Shown in pieces: positions 19,584 to 31,056 of a stretch of 64,000 bases of DNA. Each line of letters opens with the position of its first letter. Within the stretch, counting starts at the first letter, position 1. Source of the stretch: Tuctoria greenei (taxonomy: Eukaryota; Streptophyta; Magnoliopsida; Poales; Poaceae); the NCBI GenBank assembly GCA_036927565.1, contig JAYESD010000001.1, positions 277,337,560 through 277,401,559 on the forward strand, written 5' to 3'. The notes below the pieces were generated by a model. That model saw nothing but the letters and a program-made list of their open reading frames with translations. It was not told where the DNA came from and did no database searches. The position numbers were made by a program, and so were the translations under genes.

Positions 19584-21363
19584 TGTAACACCTAAAATTT
19601 CAAAACTTTGTATCCAACCTTTCAAATATATTAGGGTGCATTTAAGTTTGCATTTTGGTGTGAAAATTTGAGTTCAAAGCGTGTAGACTTTGAAAGAATT
19701 CGAAATTCAAATCAAATCAGAAAAAAGAAAAAGAAAAGAAAAAAAATGGAAAACCCGCGTCTGGGCCGAATTCTGGCCGCGGCCCATTTCCTCCCCACTA
19801 GCCCAACCGCACCCTCACTTTCTCCTCTCTCTCTGTCCACCCGAGCCCGCTTGTCGGTGCCTCCTTCCTCCCCCTCTCCTTCTTCCCCCGCGCGCAACAG
19901 ACGCCGCGCCCACGATCTTCGCCCGCGCCCACGTTCCCTCACCTCGGATCCCCCCGTCGGGTTTCGCACGCGCGCCCCAACCGCACCCCCTCCACGCTTT
20001 ATAGGAGCCGGCGCCCCCAACTTCTCCCTTTCTCGAGCTCCCCAAAACCCTAGCGCCATTGCTCTCGGTAAGCTACCACCGTTCCTCGTGTTCTCGTCGG
20101 TTCGACCCTCCTCCCTCCTTCTTTCTTGGCCTAACGGGCTTGCCGCATTCTCAGGAACACGCCGAACACACTCGCTCGGGGAGATCGCAAGCGCATCGCC
20201 AATTCCTCCGCTCACCGACGAGCTCCGCCGCCTCCAACCGTCGCCGACGCCCTCTGCACCTCCCCAAGTCCAATCGACACCTCCGGTGAGTTCGCAATGT
20301 CGCCCCATTCGATTCTATGCATTTGGATTTAAGGATTAAGGTAGATTGCGTGTAATTTAGCGAACTCCGGCAAGATCGCCCCTGTCGATCGTCGGGTGCT
20401 GCCGCGCAGCGTGCCGACACCGGCCCTGGGGTGACGTGGCTCGATCAGAGCCGTTGCCTCGCGGCCAACGACCACGATTAGAATGAAACATACCCCTTCG
20501 CTCCATTAAATCTGGGCCCTAGATCTAGGATTCGACGGCTAGCATTTAAATGAACCCCCGCGCGCTGCCATTTTACACCGGGGCCCCTGCAGATTTGCGG
20601 ACTAGCCCCTGGGGAAGTAACTAATCACGCAGAGATCTAAGAAATTTACAATCTAGCCTCTAGACTTAAGGAAAATTATGTATAATCTGTAAAATTCAAG
20701 TCTAGCCCCTGTAGACTTGTTGAATACTATTTCTAGCCCCTGTCCAGTTAGCGAAATTTGCAGGCTAGCCCTTGGACAATTCAGAAACTATTTTCAGCAT
20801 TTATAGTATTTTCAGATTTACTAAAAATTACAATAAAAATAGAAACAGATGTAGAAAAATGGATAAAAATTTATAAAATTCGGAATAAGTATTTAGACAA
20901 CTTAAAAATATATTTTATTTCTGTATAGATTCAAATAATTCATTTTAGCCACTAAAAATTATGTAGAAATTATATTTAATTGAGGATTAATTGTATAAAA
21001 TGATTTTAAGCCTAGAAATAAATATTAATAACCATTAAAAATTATTTAATGCATTATTTTAATCTTAAATAATATAGTAATCATAAATAATGATATTTGC
21101 ATGTAGGAAAATCCCCAAAAATGTGTATTAAGCATAAAAATAATTGTAAAAGTGTTATAAAATGGTAAATCACATTTCCAACACATAAAATTCACCTTTA
21201 ATGAATATCACTAAATGAACTAATGCACATACACATTAAATCTCTCGTAGGTACGTGATTGCTTAGACTGTTGTGATTGTGTGCATGTTTATGTTTTAGC
21301 ATTATATGTAGTACTTATTGCATGTTATTCTCTTCGAGTAGACCTGATTCCCGAGCTGGAGAC
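19584..21363 (+). repeat. 5' LTR of the outer chromovirus, part 1
   Basis: Matches 46564 onward. After the first 60 bp comes a polypurine stretch, a CT-rich region, the TATA box (19997-20005), CCCTAG leader and an AT-rich section up to the insertion at 21363/21364. An ORF of over 200 codons spans 19668-20339, but only as low-complexity promoter/leader sequence. Confidence 0.95.
19997..20005 (+). promoter_or_regulatory. TATA box and leader splice donors of the outer chromovirus LTR
   Basis: CTTTATAGG, followed within about 45 bp by AAAACCCTAGCGCC, is the probable start region. Good splice donors follow at 20068 (CGGTAAGC) and 20286 (CCGGTGAGT). The same signals recur in the 3' LTR with TATA at 46989-46997. 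Confidence 0.6.
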
Positions 21364-22225
21364 TGTCGACTGTTGGAGTCGGCAGATCTCCTGACACTAC
21401 TAAAGTGTTGAAGGAGTTTGTAGTTCGGTGTGGGCGCGCGGAGACTCAAGAAGGTGAATCACGATTGGACACGAGAGACACAGTGGTTTACGTGGTTCGG
21501 GCCGCCTGAGCGTAATACCCTACTCCACGGGTGTGTGGTGTTGTATTAGTTTATGTATGAAAGCTCACGTCAATGCGTGTGTGCCTGAGAGCGTTCGAGA
21601 GCCTTCTCCTCCTCTTTCCGTGTATCGTCGGTCTGTCTTTTTATAGTACAAGGACAAACCGTTACAAGTTAGCCTGGCCCGACATGTGGCCCCGGCGGTT
21701 ACTAGTATTGATACACGATTAATTGTTGTTAATAACCCTGTAACGGGCTCCGACAGTGCCGTTACAGGTGTTAAGATTGTCCGATTAAGTGTCATTAACA
21801 TGAAACTAATGACAATTAATCGGGTCTTGAAGTCCGCGGCTATCCTTTGAAGATCCGGAGTTGTTACAATGTCTTCCGGAGGCTTGAGGCGGCCAGCTCC
21901 GACGTTTGGACACGTGGCAGCTCCGGAGCTTGCTTGTGGGAAGCGGGAAGCTCCGGGGTGGCCTGGCACGTGTCAGGTCCGGAGCTTCTCTCGGTCAGGG
22001 GTTAAGTCCGGAGGTGCCGTTTCGGTACCTAGCCCGGAGCTTCACCCTTGTGGGTAGTAGCTCCGGTCTGGCAGTACACGTGGCAACCTAGGGGTTAACC
22101 ATGTTGGAGAAGCAGGTCCGGTTATGTCTGACAAGTGGGCCTCCGAGGGTCTTCAATTTGAGTAGACGTCCTTCCCTTGAGATCTTTGTAACCTCAGGGG
22201 GTGTATGGTTTTTAGGGTACCGACA
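21364..22225 (-). repeat. 3' LTR of the Tat-type element
   Basis: In element orientation starts TGTCGGTACC at 22225. U3 at 22150-21850 is dense in AGCTCCGG / TCCGGAG motifs, followed by TATA CTATAAAAAG at 21646-21637. PPT (AGGTCCAGGGGGCCAC) is directly to the right at 22226-22241. Confidence 0.95.
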
Positions 22226-22755
22226 GTGGCCCCCTGGACCTACCTCCGGGGAAAGTCACCGGGGTGAAGTCATTCCGTCGGAGGTGGGTCCATACTAACG
22301 ACTCTTGAACTGGGTCTTCAAGGGTCTTCGGAGGTGCCGTTAGCGGGGCTTTACGGTTAAATCCCGACGCGTGGCGCACCTCAGGCGGCAGATAAGATCT
22401 TTGACGTGCGGATCTCTCGCAATTGAAGGTCGCCGGTTCCCGATACGAAAACCGTATCGGTTCCGCGCGCCTTGTCAGGTCGCCGCCTTTGGGTTTCCCG
22501 CCTCGTGATGACAACTGTTCGCCTGGGTAAGAGCCTCGACTTGATCGTTAGGGTGGTCCCGGGCCCTCTTGTCATCGGCAGGGTTGAATTCTTGAGTAGT
22601 ATCCTTGACTCCCCTGCAGTTTCCATCCAAGCGTTGCGAGGGCTTACTTAAGAAGGAAAGCGCACCGTTGGGAGTTCTTTACGCTTCCCATCTGTTCTTG
22701 CGCTCAAACTCCCAACTCGTACTTTGCTCCTCTTCTCTTGCCTAGCTGTGCTGCG
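22226..22755. other. Spacer between Tat 3' LTR and antisense ORF; candidate promoter
   Basis: 530 bp with the PPT at its left end. On the plus strand it would hold the promoter and leader of the antisense ORF; a pyrimidine-rich stretch at 22670-22740 precedes the start codon. No convincing TATA box. Confidence 0.45.
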
Positions 22756-25700
22756 ATGGAGTTGGGTCTGCGTGAGAGTCGCTTGAAGACTGACAGCGAT
22801 CTGAAGAAGGTTCGGGCCCTCATGGGGTGGTCTTCGGACTTCTTCAACCGCTCGGTCCGCGCCGGCGGAGAGCTCTCCTTTGAAAAGGAGCACGCTGGCG
22901 AGATGGTGTACTTTTCCTCGTACGCCATGGTGGGGCTGATCCCACCGTTTTCTTCTTTCTTCTTGATGCTGCTGGACTTCTATGGTCTGCAGCTGTACCA
23001 CCTTGGCCCTCACTCCATTCTCCTTGTGTCCATCTTTGTCCACTTCTGCGAGATGTGGGTAGGCATCCCTCCCTGCATCGAGCTCTTTCGAACCTTCTTC
23101 ACCGTCCACACCACCGGCCGAAGCAATGAGTATCTTGGCTTCTACTACTTCGTGAAGCGCAAGAAGTGCCCATTCAAGTACCTCCGGTCATTCCCTTCCG
23201 GGAAGTGGGATGACTGGAAGAAAGATTGGATAGTCATCCGGGTGGAGGAGCATGAGCGGTTGGAGTTGCCAGACGGTCTGCCCGGCATTGACACGTCGGT
23301 ATGGAGCGAAGTTCCGGTGCTGGCGGAAGCTTTCGACCCTGTCCTGACCAGGATCCGCCAATGTGTGGAGGGAGGATTGACTCCCCAGGCGGTGTTCTGC
23401 AACTTCCTGTCCAACAGGTGGGCGCCGCTGAAGAGGAGGGAGAAGCTCGCCTGGGCCCTCAACAGCGTGATGGACGAGGACCGGGTTGAGACCGGGTTGA
23501 AGTCCAGCATGGTGGGGAAGACCTTGGAGTTTCACCTCAAGAAATTCCAGCACGGCATCGACGTTGACGGAGATTACTTGACTCCGCCGCCGGCCTTCCT
23601 CCCTCTGAACGTGGAAGTTGAGTTCAGCAGGGAGCTCCGGCGGACGATGCCCGCGCTTGACGACCTTGGTGTCGTCGAGAGAAGATCAACCACCCGGTTG
23701 GCGATCCCCGGGTTGTCCGAAGACGGCTCCGTCCGAAGACGGCTCCGCCCCTGTCCCACAGCCAAGAGCTGAGGTGATCGGCAAGGGCAAGGAGCTGGCG
23801 GAGGAGCCGGAGAGCCGGAAGAGGAAGCTGCGACATGCTGACGGAAGGTCCATCGGGCCTGCCACTTCCCCCCCCCCCCCCCCGGTTCCCCCTCTTCAGG
23901 AAGGAAGATCCTCCGCCGCCGTGGCGACTATCCCCGTGGTGGGGTCCTTCCGGAACGTTACTGTTCCGGCGGTGGGATCCTCCCGGAGTGCGACTGTCCC
24001 CGTGGTGGATCCCTCCTGTGGTGCTAGCTCCGGGCGCGCGACTCCAGCATCTGGAGCGGTGAGGGCCTCCAGGTCCAGGAGTTCCTCCCGATCAAGGAGA
24101 GCTCCGACCCGGGAAACGCCCGCGGCTGTGGCAAGTCCTGGGAGTCCTCCCGGAGCTCCTACGCCGACCGTGGCCAGCCCGGATCGTCCGGGAAAGAGGT
24201 TCCGCGCAAGCTGGTGCGGGAGCCTCCCAAGGTAATTTTTCTTTTTTACCTCGATTAACTTTTTAATTGTAGCATCTCTTTGCTCAATTTCTTCGTTCTT
24301 CATCTGCAGCGTTCCCAAGAAGGGAAGTGAAGCTCCACCCTCAGCCACAGTGTCTGAGGCTGCGAGGGCTTCTGCTCCAGTCCCGGTGCCGCCCCAAGCG
24401 GAGGCTGCGACAGCTCCGGCGCCGGCTGTCGTGGTCATGGACCTCGACTCGTCTCCAGAAGTTCCCGTGGTAGCGCCGGACCACGGGAATGAAGATGCGC
24501 CAGTGGCACCCGTCCCGGAAGTGGAAGCTCCGGGTCCTGGTGCTGCAGTAGTAGAAGCTCCGGCTGTTGAGTCGGAGGAAGTAGCAGTCCCGGCTTGAGA
24601 GCCGGAAAGTGCTGAAGCCCCGGCGATTGAGCCGGAGGTGGCTGAAGCCCCGGCATGCGAGCCGGAAGTCGAAGTAGTTCCGGCAGTTGAGCCAGTTACT
24701 TCCGAAGCTCCGGCCGCAGAGCCGGTGATTGTTGGAGCGCCGGTCACAGAGCCGGCGGTTAAAGAGGCGAGGGAGCTTGAGCCTCCCTCAGAAGAGGTGT
24801 CCCGGCCGGAGCCAGTAGCGGCTCCTGTTCCGGAGGCGACGACGTCGATGGTACCTGTGGCAGAGCCAGAGTGCCTGAACGAAGTCGCCGGCCCCCAGCC
24901 TGAGGGGGCAAATGAAAACTTGGCGGCGGGACCTTCTTCGATGGCGACTGAGGTCATCCCGGAGGAAGGCCCTAGCGCTTTGGAAGCTCGGGGTTCCACT
25001 CTCGTAGAGGGGGACCCAATTTTTGTATGTGAAGACCCGCTGGAACCAGCGGAAGAGATCCCAGCAGGTCCGGAGCCCATCTCGCTGTCGATGTCCATCG
25101 ACAACGCCTGCTCCAGTCTACGTCAGGTCCAACTGGCCTTCTTCCACGACAGCAAGGCTCTTGAAGAGGAGCGCCAAACCCTTAGGCGGTGGCGTAATCG
25201 GCTCCACTTCGAGACTAAGCTGGCGCAGTCGAGGCTTGCGGATGACAAGGAGTGGATCAAGCGGGAGAAGATCCGCCTGGAGCTCTGGGATAAGCTGCTG
25301 GACGAGAGGGAGAGCATGACTCACGCCCTCGATGCTCAATCCCGGGAGTTCCACGACCGAGCTAAGGCCGCTAACGACGCGGCCAATGCTCGGTTTGATC
25401 AGCTCGAGGCCATCAGCACCGCACTCATCAAGCGCCGAGAGGCACTTGAAGGGAGGGAAAGACGGCTCGAGGACGAGGAGCAAAAACTCCTAGAGCTACG
25501 GGATGACGTCTTGCGACGGGAAGAAGAGCTCGCCGAGAAAACAGCTCTGGCGGACAAGGGCCTCGAGGAGCGCACTAAGAAATTGGAAGAGCGCTGCCTC
25601 GAGGAAGAGGAGAAGACCTGGGTGCGGGGGCAGGAACTCTACGAATACGAGTGTGCCCTTGTCGCCCGGGAGAAGAAAGTGGAGGCTAGGGAGAAGGACC

Positions 25701-26236
25701 TGGTCAACTGCCGGAACAAGATCCACCTCCGGAAGGAGGAGCTCGGAAGACTTGAGAAGCGGGTTGCTGCGAAGATCCAGCAAAACGCCAAAGAAGTTGA
25801 GCGCCTCGTCCGCGAGAATTCGGAGCTGACGGCGGCCCGGAGATCCCTGGAAGAAATGAAGAACTTGAGGAAGGCGGACTCCCTGCAGATTTGGGAGTTC
25901 CTGGGCAAGGCCGACGACGCGCTGACGCCGATGGGTTTCAGCCCCGTGCACCCGGATGATCCGGAGCCGGAGCCGGACCTTGCGTTGCAAGCGTTGAGCG
26001 CCGCAGGCAGCAAGCTCTCCAAGGTGGGCGACGTCATCGTGGACCAGCTGGAGGTCGAGGGGCAATCCCTGGCTAGGAACGTCACAGAATATGTGTTGAC
26101 GTGCTACACCAGCCGGAACCCTCGATTTCCTCTGGACCCGGTGCTTGAAGGCCCCGTCGAAGGAGAAGGCGAGGCTACCCGAGCCTGCGTGTCGGAGGTC
26201 GCCCAGAAGGTCGCCGAGTTCTTCCATAGGGTCTAG
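22756..26236 (+). pseudogene. Antisense accessory ORF of the Tat element (plant transposon-type N-terminal domain), spliced
   Basis: Starts ATG 22756. Exon 1 to 24231, a 78-bp intron 24232-24309 with GT and AG ends, and exon 2 from 24310 to TAG at 26234-26236, in matching phase. The first 240 residues (RVLMGW-like start, MVGLIPPFSSF, GIPPCIELFR, YFVKRKKCPF, LSNRWAPLKRREKLAW) resemble the putative gypsy-type transposon domain annotated in many plant proteins. Next comes a Pro/Ser-rich part, Glu-Ala-Pro repeats at 24500-24790, then about 400 residues of coiled coil. Two lesions: a 16-bp tandem duplication at 23715-23746 that shifts the frame, and TGA at 24596-24598. Function unknown; convergent to pol. 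Confidence 0.8.
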
Positions 26237-27502
26237 GACCGTCTCTTTTAGCCTTTACTTGTATCTTCTCTTCTTCCTCAATTTTGTAATCCCTTGTCTC
26301 CAGATGTAATCTCCGGTCTTCAGATGAAATGAAATCCCCAATTTTTTGCGAATTTCATTTTTTTTTTGTCTTCAACATCTTTATCTTCACTTGGCCCCCT
26401 GGTAGATGTGCACAATTTGATTGTGGACATGTACCAAAAGGATGTTGAGTTTTGTTGAAGACGAATTTGCTTCGAACTTGTGGAATTTAGGTCCGAAGTT
26501 TTTGATAGTGAAGGTCCCCTGAAGTTGTCGGAGCTTAGAAGCTCCGGCACTGTCCATCGCTGGAGCTTAGTAGCTCCGGCAATAGCCTCTATCAACACGT
26601 TGAGCGTCGGTAGTTAATACTCCAAGGTGTCTGAGCTTAGCAGCTCCGGCAATGACCTTTGCCACACTTGGTTTGTTGGCAACAGACTCCAGTGACGGGG
26701 TCTTCTCACCATCTTTTAGTCAACGCCGACGGTTGACGCCCTGGTGGGAGTCGGAGCTTGGTTAGCTCCGGTTTTTCTCCATCAACGTAGGGTTCATTTT
26801 TCCTGCACACTTAAGCCAAGAAAAATAGTAAAATTCATTCCTTGTCTATAACTTCGTCGCGGCTTACGGTTCTCAAGAAAATTTTAAGTTGAACACGATT
26901 TTTAATACGACTGGATGAATTGTCTTTTCTTTTAGATCCAATTGTCCATGGACCCACCTTACTTTGGCCTGCCGGGATGTAGGTAGAGTGGCGTACTTAG
27001 GGTGCTTGACCAGGCTAAGTCGATAGCGCACTCCGGCCCTAGAATGGCTTGGCGGCTTTCAGGCGAGTTGGCCACAGACGATATTTAAATCCAAAAAATC
27101 TGACAATTCAACTCGAATCGTATGTAAACCGGTCAAACTAGAACTTCTTAAGAATTGCACGTTTCTGTTATAGACAAGAAAGAGAAGAATAAAAATGTCG
27201 AGCCTATGCAAAAATGAATGCACGTGGAGTCTATTTCACATGAAGATGTCTTTCATTATAGGTCCGGGGTACAGGGGAAACAAGTACACTCTTAGGGTAC
27301 GGAACCAGGCTAAGTGTGTTTGGTTTCTCGTTTGACCCAGGGTAGTTAGCTACACTTTTAGTCCGGAGACTGTGTCAAGTGTTGCATGAGCTTTTCAAAC
27401 CTTTCGGGAAAGGTCCGGCTGCTCTCCCGGAGGAACTACCCGACTCTGTACAATGACTCTATAATATACATTTCAAGTTACTTAAGACTCACCTCCATGG
27501 AA
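26237..27502. other. Intergenic region between antisense ORF and pol end, with AGCTCCGG array
   Basis: Follows the antisense ORF stop; a polyadenylation-like AATGAAAT lies at about 26325. At 26520-26775 four spaced GAGCTTAG-x-AGCTCCGG hairpin-like units recur. The remainder to 27502 has no ORF or named feature. Confidence 0.5.
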
Positions 27503-30500
27503 TTAAGTGTAGAACTTACGGAGGTGCTCGATGTTCCAAGGATTTGGGAGAGGTGTCCCATCCTCGGTAGCCAAGCGAACGCTTCCGGGACGGGATACTT
27601 TGATCACTCGAAAGGGCCCTTCCCAGCCGGGGGAGAGTTTGTTTTGCCCTTCCCTGGATAGTATTCTCCGTAGCACCAGATCGCCTTCCTCGAGCTGTCA
27701 GTTGTGTACATGCCGCTGGTGATAGCGCCGTAGAGCTTGGCGGTATCGGGCATTCCGAACAGCTGCTTGGCACCTTCCCTCCCCGAGGAGGTCTAGGTCT
27801 TTGCACCGGAGCTGGTCCTGCGCGGCTTCGTCGAAGGTCCGGACTCGGAGGGAACCCAAGGTGATTTCCGGAGGAAGGATCGCTTCAGCTCCGTACACCA
27901 GAAAGAAGGGTGTTTCTCCGGTTGCCCGACTTGGAGAAGTCCTGTTGGCCCATAGAGTGGGCGGAAGCTCTTCGATCCAATTGGCTCCGTGCTTTTTCAA
28001 GCGCTCATAAGTGCGTGTTTTGAGTCCTTTAAGGATCTCTGCATTTGCTCTCTCGGCTTGTCCATTGCTGGCAGGATGAGCTACGGAAGCGTAGCAAACT
28101 TGTATGCCGAGGTCTTCGCAATATCCTTGAAATGCGGAGCTTGTGAATTGAGTCCCATTATCAGTGATGATCTTATTTGGGACTCCGAATCTACTCACGA
28201 TGGATTGTAGAAAATTGATTGCAGATTGTTTGTTGATCGTCACAACGGGAGTTGCTTCCGGCCACTTGGTGAACTTGTCGATGGCGACGTACAGGAACTT
28301 GTAACCTCCGACGGCTCTAGGGAAGGGTCCCAAGATGTCCATCCCCCACACAGCGAAAGGCCATGTGGGAGGTATCATTTGTAAGGACTGAGCAGGTGTA
28401 TGAATTTGCTTTGCATGAAATTGGCATGCTTTGCATTTCTTCACCAGCTCAGTGGCATCCTGGAGCGCTGTAGGCTAGTAGAAGCCGTGCCGAAAGGCTT
28501 TTCCGACCAGCGTGCGGGAAGATGCGTGGTTCCCACACTCGCCTCCATGGATTTCTGCGAGGAGCTCGCAGCCTTCTTCCCTTGTGATGCACCGCATTAG
28601 GATGCCATTGGCACCGCGCCGGTAGAGATCCCCTTCTACCAACGTGTATCTTTTAGCCAATCTGACTACCCGATCAGCGGATACATCATCGTCAGGAAGG
28701 ATGTTGTCTTTCAAGTAGCTCCGGATCTCCGAGATCCATGCATCGGAACTGACTTGAGCATTTGAGTCTTGCGTGCTGGGTTGCTCGAAGCTTCCGGCAG
28801 CACCTACGACCCTTGATGGCTGCCATGGTAACAGGGCCATCGGGACCGTCAGCTTCGGGATGCTGATCTCGCCCCCTTCGTTCAGTTCGGCAGGCTGAAC
28901 TGTGGGTTTTGACAACCTCCGGACAAAGGTTCCATCAGGAGCCGGAGCTCTAGTTGACGCCTTGGTCGAGAGTTCGTCAGCTTCAGCGTTGTGAGCACGC
29001 TGAACATGGTGAAGGTCTAGGACTTCGAAGTCCTTTTGAAGCCTCTGGACTTCAAGGAGGTAAGCAGCCAGCTGGAGATTATTGCAGGAGCATTCACCCT
29101 TCACCTGCTTGATGACGAGTTGTGAATCTCCTTTGACCAGCAATTGCTTGACACCGTATGATAGTGCCACCTTTAATCCATAGATGAGTGCTTCATACTC
29201 CGCCATGTTGTTGGTTGCCTTGAAGTCAAGGTGTACCATGTATTTCACCTTCTCCCCAGTTGGTGCGAGGAGAAGGATTCCAGCTCCGGCTCCCTGCTTC
29301 TGCATGGAGCCGTCGAAGTAAAGGGTCCAGTGAGGCTTAGTGAAGGTTGGAACTTGAGGTTCCGTCTTCTGCTCGCTGGGGCCCCCAGGGTTTAATGGAG
29401 AGGGAGTCCATTCTGCCACGAAATCTGCCAACGCTTGACTCTTGATTGCTTGTCTCTGAATGAATTCAAGATCGAATTCAGCCAATTCTGCTGCCCACTT
29501 TGCAATATTCCCAGTTGAATTGGGATTCTGCAGGATCGCTCGAAGTGGATATGAGGTCACCACCGAGACTTTGTGAGCTTGGAAATAGTGTCGAAGCTTC
29601 CTTGAGGCAATAAGAACTGCATAAAGCAGTTTATGCACCTCTAGGTATCGAGTCTTGGCATCATGTAACACTTCACTGATGAAGTATACCGGGCGTTGAA
29701 TGGTCCGGACCCTCCCGGAGGGGTCCGGAGCTTCCTCTTCATTGATCCGGACCCTCTCGGAGGGGTCCAGACTCTCTTCGGGGACCTCCGGGTTCTGGGT
29801 GGAGGAACCCGGAGCTTCTTCAGAAATGACCTGGACCCTCTTAGAGGGGTCCGGGTCCTCTGAAGTGGCTTCTTGTGGGTTTGAGTCTGGGAGCTGGGAC
29901 CCAGACCCGCTTTCAGGAACCTCCAGACCCTCCCGAAGGGGTCTGGATTCCTGAGTATTGGGTAGTTCCGGTCTCCCCGCAACCAGAACCATACTGACGA
30001 CTTCGTCAGTAGCTGAAATGTAAAGCAACAAAGGCTCACCAGGGTTCGGAGCTACCAGGACTGGTAGGGTGGTGAGGAACTGTTTCAGCTCCTGGAATGC
30101 CTTCTCTGCTTCTTCAGACCATTGGAAAGGTCCGGACTTCCTCAGTAACTTGAAGAAGGGAAGTGCTCTTTCCGTCAGTCTTGAAATGAACCGGCTGAGG
30201 GCTGCTAGACATCCAGTTAATTTTTGGACGTCTTTGATGCGGGTTGGTGGCCGCATGTCTTCAATGGCTTTTATCTTCGCCGGATTAGCCTCTATGCCCC
30301 GATGACTTACCAGGAAACCAAGAAGCTTTCCGAAACTAACCCCGAAGACGCACTTGTCTGGGTTTAGCTTCGTGCGGGTGGCCCGCAGCTTGTCGAAGAC
30401 AGCCTGCAAGGTGTCCAAGAGGTACTCCTTGTTCTTGACTTTGACCACGATGTCATCGACGTACACTTCCACTATGTCTCTAATGAGTTCTTCGAAAGTT

Positions 30501-31045
30501 TTGTACATAGCTCGTACAAAAGTTGAAGCTGCATTCTTGAGACCAAACGACATGGCTGTGTAACAATACAATCCATCCACTGTGATGAATGAAGTATGCT
30601 CTTCATCCTCCCTAGACATCCTGATTTGATGATATCCAGAATATGCGTCTAGAAAACACAGTAACTCGCACCCGGAGGTGGAATCCACTATCTGATCTAT
30701 TCTAGGTAGTGGGAATGGATCTTTTGGACATGCCTTATTCAGTGTGGTGTAGTCGATGCACATCCGAAGTTTCCCGCCGGCCTTGGGCACAACGACTGGG
30801 TTCGCCAGCCATTTTGGATGGAAGACTTCTCGGATAAATCCGGCTTCGAGCAACTTCTTCACTTCTTGTCGGATGAAGTTCTGTCGCTCTACAGATTGCT
30901 TCCGAGGTTTCTGATGCACAGGCCGAGCATCGGGGTAAATCTTCAGATTGTGCTCAATCACTTCCCTGGGGATCCCAGGCATTTGTGACGGTTGCCAAGC
31001 AAATACGTCAACGTTAGCCCGGAGGAAAGTGATGAGCGCGAGTTC
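27503..31045 (-). pseudogene. Tat-type reverse transcriptase, RNase H and integrase (two in-frame stops)
   Basis: The frame runs from 31045 to TAA at 27503-27505 with TAG at 28475-28477 and TGA at 27698-27700. RT motifs: PVVVPKAGGKLRMCIDYT, FLDAYSGYHQI, SFGLKNA and the catalytic YVDDIVVK. The RT-RNase H link (29990-29690) is enlarged by about 100 acidic repeat residues (DPSERVR and EEAPDPS types). RNase H has the FDGS and MAEYEAL acidic motifs. Integrase has a CKACQFH zinc end, MDILGPFP, ITDNGTQF and the glutamate region SNGQAERAN. The C-terminus lacks a chromodomain. It is separated from the protease by a frameshift. Confidence 0.9.
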
Positions 31046-31056
31046 CTATTTGTCAT

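Noticed and set aside
19668..20339. 223-codon ORF in the chromovirus LTR, repeated at 46732-47331
   Set aside because: Low-complexity Pro/Ser/Arg frame spanning the TATA box and leader; conserved only because the LTRs are copies of each other.
23896..25104. 402-codon ORF on the minus strand rich in Gly, Ser, Ala and Thr
   Set aside because: It is the shadow of the Pro/Ala/Glu-rich antisense ORF on the plus strand and has no domain of its own.
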